Shown in pieces: positions 48,973 through 64,000 of a stretch of 64,000 bases of DNA. The DNA is from Acanthochromis polyacanthus (lineage: Eukaryota > Chordata > Actinopteri > Pomacentridae), in the NCBI RefSeq assembly GCF_021347895.1, contig NC_067120.1, positions 13,439,361-13,503,360 on the forward strand. The letters run 5' to 3'. The position numbers were made by a program, and so were the translations under genes. A model generated the notes under the pieces. The model was not told where the DNA came from and ran no database searches. It saw only the letters and a list, made by a program, of their open reading frames with translations. How positions within the stretch are numbered: the stretch's first letter is position 1; each line of letters begins with the position of its first letter.

Positions 48973-49400
48973 GTGGCGCTCTCTGCTTTCACAGTTTAGT
49001 GCTGGACAACCACTGAGGAGAGAACAAACAACCTAAACATTCACCCGAACTGCCTCCTAGCACCGCTAACACAGCTAAACACCGCCCCGCCGGTGTGTTA
49101 GCTGCATGTTAGCCCGAACAAAGTCAACAAACTCTACCGGTAAGCACAACAAACAAACTTTCTTTTAACAAACGTGACTTTTATGAATAGATATGATAAA
49201 TTAGCACGAATAAAGTGCGTGTCGTCAAGTAAATTCACGTGTCAGTGTGTGTTATTAAGCAAACTCACTTGTTTTGTTGTTTTCTGTAGCTCTGTTTGTT
49301 TCATTGCTTCACACACTGTATGTGCCGCCTTCCTCACTGCGCATGCGTCTTAGAGTGCAGAGACTCTGCCAACTTCTCCTTCATTCAAAATAAAAGCCAG
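48973..49400 (-). promoter_or_regulatory. fancf: fancf 5' flank, presumed promoter
   Basis: The 100 bases upstream of the fancf start codon are CpG-containing ('aacaccgccccgccggtg'). A GCGCATGCG word near 49340, matching an NRF1-type site, lies in the same flank. No TATA box is seen. The stretch 49400-50000 beyond it is AT-rich and featureless. Confidence 0.4.
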
Positions 49401-50099
49401 TCGATTAAACAAAGTAAATCAGTACAAAAATAATTTGAGTTTACTATTGTATTTATTTTTTGCCTTGCATTAAATACTTATTTTTTGGCAAACGTTACAT
49501 CAGTGTAATTCAAATGTGACTATAGTTGCAATGAACAAAAGGACCAGATTTGGCATATTTAGGGTCTGCTCAGTTGGATCAGATTTGAGCATTGGCAATG
49601 AGAAAAATGATCACATCAAAATGTAGCAACGGGCATAATATCTCTGGCTAAGAAAATTTTTGCCTTTTTAAAAAAAAGTCTTACAGTACTGTCAACTTCT
49701 TTTCCTTCAAAATAAAAGCTGCACTCAAACAGTACGCACATATTTGGATTTTAATCATTTTCGTTTAAGTCTATCCAGCTTGTAAGATTATAAAAAAAAA
49801 AACACTCATTCTTGCAGTTTTGAAAACTGATTTTCATAGTTTGTGGTCGTCTCTCAATAATTATTTGCCATTAATTTCCAAACATTACATCAGCATCATT
49901 CACATTTTATAGGTTTGTCACGGTAAGTATATGTAACAAATTTGGTTCAGATTACACTGGCGCACAGAAAAAAAAACTCCATTATATCAAAATGCTTCGG
50001 ATGATATAATTTCTCGTGCTGACTTGTTTAATTCAACCCAGAAATATCATATGGAGGCAACACAAAGAGGAGCAGAGGAGGGAGGATCAAACTTCCCTC

Positions 50100-50155
50100 C
50101 CATCATCATCACCATCAGCAGCAGCAGCAGCAGTGTGCTGTGTGCTGTGTGTGTG

Positions 50156-50190
<35 letters not shown>

Positions 50191-50387
50191 CGTGTGTGAG
50201 CGTGAGCGCGCAGCCAGATCTTTGTGCAAACGCGCAACGAGGCAGAGCTCCCCGGTCCAGCTGGTTCAGTGTTTCTGGAGCCTAACCTGTGGGTCGCTGC
50301 ACCGCTGAGAGAAGCATGAAAACTGTGATCCTGCAGCCCTCAGGACGAGTGAGAAGAAGGTGTGCACCAGCGAGCTGAAGCCTCAGG
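50100..50387 (+). promoter_or_regulatory. gas2: gas2 presumed noncoding first exon and promoter
   Basis: A short CpG-containing region (50195-50380) ends in a good splice donor: 'cctcagg' then GTGAGCG, with the exon ending at 50387. The first gas2 coding exon at 54067 has an acceptor CTTCAG just before 54050, so an upstream noncoding exon is required, and this is the best candidate. The start is unknown; a GT microsatellite lies at its left edge. Confidence 0.45.
50116..50208. repeat. (CAG)n then (TG)n microsatellite
   Basis: Six AGC/CAG units are followed by interrupted TG-rich sequence and a long uninterrupted TG run at about 50158-50186. It lies just upstream of the candidate gas2 first exon. 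Confidence 0.9.
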
Positions 50388-53300
50388 GTGAGCGCAGCTT
50401 TTCTGGACTCCTGGAGGACATTTTCGCTGCTTTTCTGTTGCCAGACTGTTTATGGTTGTTATGCACGCTCTGTTTTGGGTTTCGATTGTGTCTAGTAACT
50501 TGTTAGTGCTTTTCGTAGCTCTGAGGGGTCTGTGCTTTGCAGATTTATGTCATCCTCTAAAGCTCATTGCAAACTTAGTTATGTCTACTTATTGACAGTT
50601 CACATGGAGATGGAGGACTATGTCATTTGCTTGCTTTTTATTTCTCACACAAGAAGGCATTTTTAATCACACTGAATATTAGGTGTTTTCGTCAGTAGCA
50701 GCTCTCAGTCAGTCCATTGGTTTTTAATTAGTGGGTGCTCTGCTGGATTTCAGTCATAAGTCATCAGGCGTTCTCCCTTGATCCTATTTCCAGAGTGGTA
50801 AGCTGTCTGCTGTGGCTGTTTTTATTTGTGACCGTTGTAAAAAAAAAAAAGGAGACAAATAAAAAAAAAAATCTAATTGCAGTTGTAAAAGAAATCTGCT
50901 GCCAAGTGTTTTAAGAGGCCAAAACAACACAAACCAAAACTCGAGTGATTGGTCTGAATTCAGTCCCAGTAGAATGTGTGTCTGTTTCCTGCATGTGTTG
51001 AGATGCTTGATATTTACTGCTGGAGACTTTGTCCTTTACTGACCACAGCAGCTGACACTATCTGATACCAGCATTCACTCACAACACTTAGTGTTTATCT
51101 GCAATTAAAACATGCTGTTGTTCAAATCTTCAAATCGGTGTCCAGATCAGTTTGCGGTTGTAGAGGAGAAAGGCATGAAGGGAAGTGAGGGTGAGGAGGA
51201 CAGAGCCACTCTTGTATGTTGTAATTGATGTGATTCAGCAGTCAAAATTCCCATCCATATGTCTTTCCCGGAGCAATCTTCACCCAACCATGGCATGTTA
51301 CAATGGCTTCACTGAAGTCATGAGGCTCTCAAACTGATGAAATGTGTATTTATATCCCCGTATGTTTCAGTATCTCCAGGCTTAGGGAGGTTATTTCTTT
51401 CTGATTCCAGAAAGTGTAGCACCAGATTCTGAACCTGATTCTGAAAATATAACACCCACAAGTTCAGCAGAAGGGGCAGGAAGGCTGGCAGAGCAGTGTT
51501 GGCGGAGGTTTGGGCCTAAAGTTGAAGAGGTGAGGCTACAGTGTGGTGAGAGGAATCAGGTATCTTCAACAACAGCAGCTTGTTTGTTTCGGACTCTTTC
51601 CTGGGAGAAAGTGGGCCAAATTCAACCTGTCAAGAAGAACACAGCTTTTAAACATGTGCATCAACTGAATAGATAATATCATGAATTGTATCTAACCTAT
51701 ATATCAAAACAGTGAATTAAAACGTGCATTTTCTACTCATCCAGTTTTGTATTAAAACATACGTGAATCCAGCAGTTGATCACACACGTGGTTCTCGTTC
51801 TACAGCAATAACAACATCTAAAACAACAAGTAAAATTTGCTGTTTCCCACTGACTGATGTCAAATCCTTGGGTTTGTATTAACAAATAGCACCGGGGAAC
51901 GAGCTTGTCTGAAAGGGTCTCGCGCTGTGAGACACGGCATGTTGTCCCACTGCGCTTGTTCTGTCTGTTGGCCTTCACCTCAGCGGACGTGGGAATGTAT
52001 CACCTGTGTGTGAGTGCTGAGCTCCAGGGTTTAGTATGTGTATGCAGCAAGTAGCTGTTGTCTTCACCCAGATGAAGTGACCTTGGTCGGACATCAAGGT
52101 CCTGATGTCCAGTTTTGCAGCACAGTGCGGTTTGGTTACAGCCAACTCCAGAGGGACCTTGAAATGTTACACAGCTTTAAAGGTCAGATTCCTCACATTG
52201 TGATACACTCCCTCAGTATTCAGAGGAAAATTTCAGTCAACGCACACTGTGAGCTAATTGTTCACAGCAGCTACGCTTCCTTGTTTGAATAAGCTTCCCT
52301 TGCAATTTGCATCAAATATCCTGTTGCTGTTTGTGGAGTGTAAGATGTCCCTGCTTGTGTCCAAACCTTTATTTTTAATTTTGTTGTACTTGTTACAATG
52401 ACAATAAAGTTCTATTCGATTCTGCTCCAAAATGCAACTAGATTACATTGTAAGAATGTGAATAGTTTCTGTAATACAGCCTTGACAAAGACTTTAGCAA
52501 TGGAAAAGAGGTAACAAGTAGAAAATAAGGCCACATATCAGTTATATCACGAATCTATGTTGTTAGGTAATCTGTAATAATACAAAAACTACAATATCTC
52601 TCTCCTCTTATTTTCATCTGGTGCATCATAAACAACACATTTTTAAAGAAGTCTCTTATTTCTGATTTTTAAGATAGAATCCCTCCTACCACAACAGCCT
52701 TTGGAGTAAGCACTGAATTAAAACAAGCTATTTATGTCCCTGTGTTCCCCCATCTCTATGGTGTGAGGTCGTCTCCTTTCTGTCTGCATCACTTAACTTG
52801 TCCCTGTCAGTGTGTTTGCAGAGGTAATGGCAGATCGCACATTTACGCAGTGAATATTAACTGCAGAGCTGTCGATCTGTGTTGTTACTCTGCTCAGGTC
52901 TTACATCTGGTGCCCAGTTGTTTTGTCAATTACTCACTCTTCTCTCCGGCAAATCCATTAATGGAGTGACACTGGACTGAAATCTGAAAGACTTTCACAT
53001 TACAGCTCATACAGTGAACACTTGGCACGCTGTGGCATGGTATTGGAAAAGGTTGTGAGAAATATCTCATTTACTCAGTGACTTCACTTCACAAGAAATA
53101 AGCAGCTGTTAAATATCGCTCTTAATATTGATGTCAGATGCAATTTATCCATCAGGCTGTAATGTAAGGTCGGCCATATTGGGTTGATATAGACTCCAGG
53201 ATAGACTGCATTAGAGAGAGGAGAGTAATCTGAAGGAGCTCTTTGTTTGTGCTGCTGTCTGTTAATTAAAAGTCCTACTGTATGAGTCTGGCTGGTATAA

Positions 53301-54049
53301 ATGTATCTTTTGTCAAATGAGGAAGTGGACAGGAGTGGTGCTGTCTAATTTCATCAGGTGGATTGAAATCCATGCCAGGATGAGGACAAAAGTACTCAAC
53401 TCCTCTTTGTCCTCTATGAATCTGATCCTGTCCTATTCCTGTTGGGAATATGAGGCCTGGATCACAGCTGTTCCTGAAGAATATCAGCACGGAGATTAAT
53501 TTAACTGCCTGGTTTAGGCTTATCAAATAAAAGGATCCGTGGCTTTCCTCTGTTTTACATCACTGTCAGTTTAGGTGCAGGACTGTTGATGAGTTAAGAT
53601 AAGATGTTTGAAAACGGTTTTGTGGACTCTGAGAAACTAAAAAGAGAATGCCTTGTGTTTTTTTTTTTTTTTTTTTTTTTTACATTTACAGACCGGAGGA
53701 TAAATCAGTAATGGAAATTAGCTGCAACTCTCATGAAGGACAGAAAATGATGGCTTCTAATTCCATATGCTTATCGGCATACATTACACACTTAACCATT
53801 GCATAAATGAGCAGTATGTCATATGCATATACATGCATTGGGGATGCTTGAAGTGTGACAACAAACACATGAAGTTAAATGAGCATCTAGATAAGTTGAA
53901 CAATATCAGCTTCATGCATGATTTATTTTACAGATCTGTTTTATTGTATGGCATTGGCCTTGCCCACTTCCATATTAATACAAATTCTCTACATGAAAAT
54001 AGACATGTATGAATCCTTAGATCTTGTCACCTTCTTCTTCTGCCTTCAG
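50388..54049 (+). other. gas2 first intron, mostly featureless
   Basis: A 3.7-kb stretch with short chance frames only. It contains a LINE-like tail at about 52325-52425 and a run of 24 T at 53658-53681. Nothing else is recognised. Confidence 0.45.
52325..52425 (+). repeat. Truncated non-LTR retroelement 3' end
   Basis: 'ttgttacaatgacaataaag' followed by TTCTATTCGATTCTG is a familiar 3' terminus of fish non-LTR elements. The rest of the element is missing or unrecognisable. Confidence 0.6.
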
Positions 54050-54066
54050 GCCATCGTTAGGAAACC

Positions 54067-61926
<7,860 letters not shown>

Positions 61927-64000
61927 GTGAGTATAAAAGTGTGATTGGATAATGAGACATGAGGTTTAGACTGGTTCAGCATCAAAAAAATGTTTTTTAG
62001 TGTTGAATATAAAGTAAAAGACCTGATTTCTTAGCTTTTTTATAAGCAACAGAACACCTATTTTGAAAATGTGAAGAGCATTAATATTGTTGAGGAAGGG
62101 CCAGATGGCATGCAGTCAAGTGATATATTAACTCATCTTTTATACATACATTTTGATATAGTACCTCTATTTTAAGGCACTTCAATACAGTTCAGAAAAA
62201 AATGTTGTACTTTTTACTCCACTACCTTATACAAAGTCTATCATGTTCCTATTCAATGTGGGGAAGCAAACTGTCCATAAAATGTACTTGTATTTTATAC
62301 CTGTACTGTAAAACCTACAATGAAATTGTCTACAATTACTTTGGAGAAAATCTGTAAAGTTGTTTTATTTTAGAGCATAACAAAATAACATACCATCTTT
62401 TAAAAAAATGATTGATCGCTAATCTAAACTGATCCATTTTATTCAATCCAGTTTGCAAGGCTGCTTGGCTAAAAACAATAAGGTCTCACACTGCAAAGCA
62501 AACCCTTTCCCACACACACAGCATATGGCAGAATGCTGATACTTGGGTTTGGCTTTGGGATGAAAGTCATCCATTGTGCCCGGAGAGCCAGGATTTTTGC
62601 TGTCAGGTCTCATTTTTGTGTAATTGTGTTCTGACAATGTCCATTTTCAGCCAAACATAATGCGGTGCACTGGTTGTAGAGGGAAAGTAGCATCCACAGA
62701 TTGCTTTAAAAAATAATTTGCTATCATAAAGAACCTGCTGTTACATTATTTATATCCAATAATCACAATGAATTAATCAGCACAGGAAATGTTGCTCTAC
62801 TTTCACTGAGTGGAGGGATATTTCAGGAAAACAAATAGAGGCTAACAGATTTCAGAAGTACCATCGATCCCCTTGGGATCCCGGTTACTTGGCAACCCAC
62901 AACCAGGATTCACACCTCCAAGAATGTGATTCATGCTGACGGTATGTTTAGGATGTGCAGAGACTTTACTCTTGGATGTCCTCTGCTGTCAGCCCACTGA
63001 ACTGCAACTACTAATGTCAGATTCAAACCAAATCAAATCTCAATAACTGTGAGGTTTGGATGAACAAAGCTGTTATGTAATATTAGTGGGGACAATATTA
63101 AGCAAATTTAAGACTCTAGTTTGCAATATTAAAGTATTTCCAGGTAGAAAAACATGGGATCAGATGTAAATGTCAGTATTTATCATCATTTGATGAATTC
63201 ATGCTTCAGTCTCGGTGTGTTGCTGAGCAACCAAGGACAAATGATGAGAAGTTTGTGTGTTGGTTAAATGCAATCTGTTGTACAGCAAACACTGAACAGC
63301 CACAACATTATAACCACTGGCCCAATGTGTAAGTCCAGTTTGTGCTGCCAAAACAGCTATGACCCGTTTGAGTGCAGACCTCTGAGGGTGTCCTGTGGTT
63401 TCTGGCACCAGGACATTGGAAGCATTCTCTTAGGTCCTCTGGGTTGTCTGGTGGTCCCTCGGTGGCTTCAGCTTGATCCAATAAAACCTGGAGACTTTGG
63501 GATTGGGATCTGGGGATTTTTGTGGCCTTGGGCTCTTTGTCGTGTTCCTGAGCAGTTTTTTTGCAGTGTTGCATCATTGCACCACTAAGGGAGGTTGCCA
63601 TGGTGCTGTCTCCTTCTACTGCAACAATGTTTAGGTGGGTGGCACGAGGTAAAGTAACATCCACATGAATGCAGGAAACAAGATTTGCCAGCAGAACATT
63701 GTATTCACAGTATCCAGTAGATCACATTTAGGAAACAAATGTACAAAAAAACCGTCCTCTAGCTTGGTCTATTTTAGCTTGCAAAGAAAGTCAAAGTCGC
63801 GTTTTTTTGATGACCACCGTGACAATTATATTTCAAAAGGCTGGAGAGCCTCAGTTAAAACAAGGAAAACCCCAGTCCAAACCATAAACTCTCACCATTA
63901 AGCAAAAATATGCCATATACAGACAGAAAACTGAATTAACCACAGTAAAAATAGACCATGTTTTATCTTGGTTTCTATCACAGCCAGAGTATATGAGCTA
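61927..64000 (+). other. gas2 intron running to window end
   Basis: The expected final GAR-domain exon was not found in these 2.1 kb. 62120-62340 holds words of a common fish repeat ('gtactttttactccactac'), too decayed to bound. A second repeat is listed at 63290-63705. Confidence 0.5.
63290..63705. repeat. Decayed DNA-transposon-type dispersed repeat
   Basis: The segment opens 'cactgaacagccacaacatt', continues 'gctgccaaaacagctatgac' and 'tctggcaccaggacattgga', and closes 'aaagtaacatccacatgaat' then 'ccagcagaacattg'. These words in order match a repeat I know from many fish genomes and believe to be a DNA-transposon derivative. Internal parts are missing and no ends or target duplication are visible. 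The family name is not certain. Confidence 0.55.

Noticed and set aside
61927..64000. Last GAR-domain exon of gas2 within the window
   Set aside because: No segment resembling the expected continuation (a histidine/valine/glycine-rich stretch) with an acceptor in phase was found.

Overview
The window is vertebrate nuclear DNA and almost certainly from a ray-finned fish. Genes are split into short exons with GT/AG boundaries, the coding sequences match teleost-style orthologs of vertebrate genes, and introns and spacers carry repeat families typical of teleosts: tRNA-derived SINEs, Tc1/mariner and hAT elements, and LINE tails. Introns are fairly compact, which suggests a percomorph-type fish, but the species cannot be named from sequence alone. 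Family names rest on remembered proteins and repeats, since no database could be searched.

Layout. 1-5.9 kb is repeat-rich intergenic DNA: a decayed Tc1-like copy, a frameshifted LINE tail, nested SINE and hAT MITE insertions, and a SINE with a clear target-site duplication. 5.9-24.1 kb is ano5 (anoctamin-5, + strand), rebuilt here as 22 coding exons in continuous frame, with a long 3' UTR and a poly(A) signal. 24.5-25.6 kb is an intronless P2Y-like class A GPCR on the same strand. 26.2-38.9 kb is slc17a6 (VGLUT2, vesicular glutamate transporter, + strand): 12 coding exons giving 581 residues, with a 1.3-kb non-autonomous hAT element and a SINE in its last intron. 38.9-48 kb is intergenic and holds a complete Tc1 transposon with an open transposase frame and ~215-bp terminal inverted repeats. 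48.0-49.0 kb is fancf (single exon, - strand). From ~50.1 kb to beyond the right edge is gas2 (+ strand): a noncoding first exon, then six coding exons ending inside the GAR domain; the final exon lies outside the window.

The order ano5 - slc17a6 - fancf - gas2 is, from memory, the same as on human chromosome 11p14, so this is an old conserved block; the extra gene between ano5 and slc17a6 is the GPCR. The genes have unrelated jobs (membrane/phospholipid function in muscle, synaptic glutamate loading, DNA crosslink repair, cytoskeletal linkage), so the block is conserved linkage and not an operon-like unit. I found no convincing undescribed system. The items most worth a second look are the intact Tc1 copy, the precisely bounded hAT element, the GPCR with an altered NPxxY motif, and a possible internal promoter/first exon of ano5.
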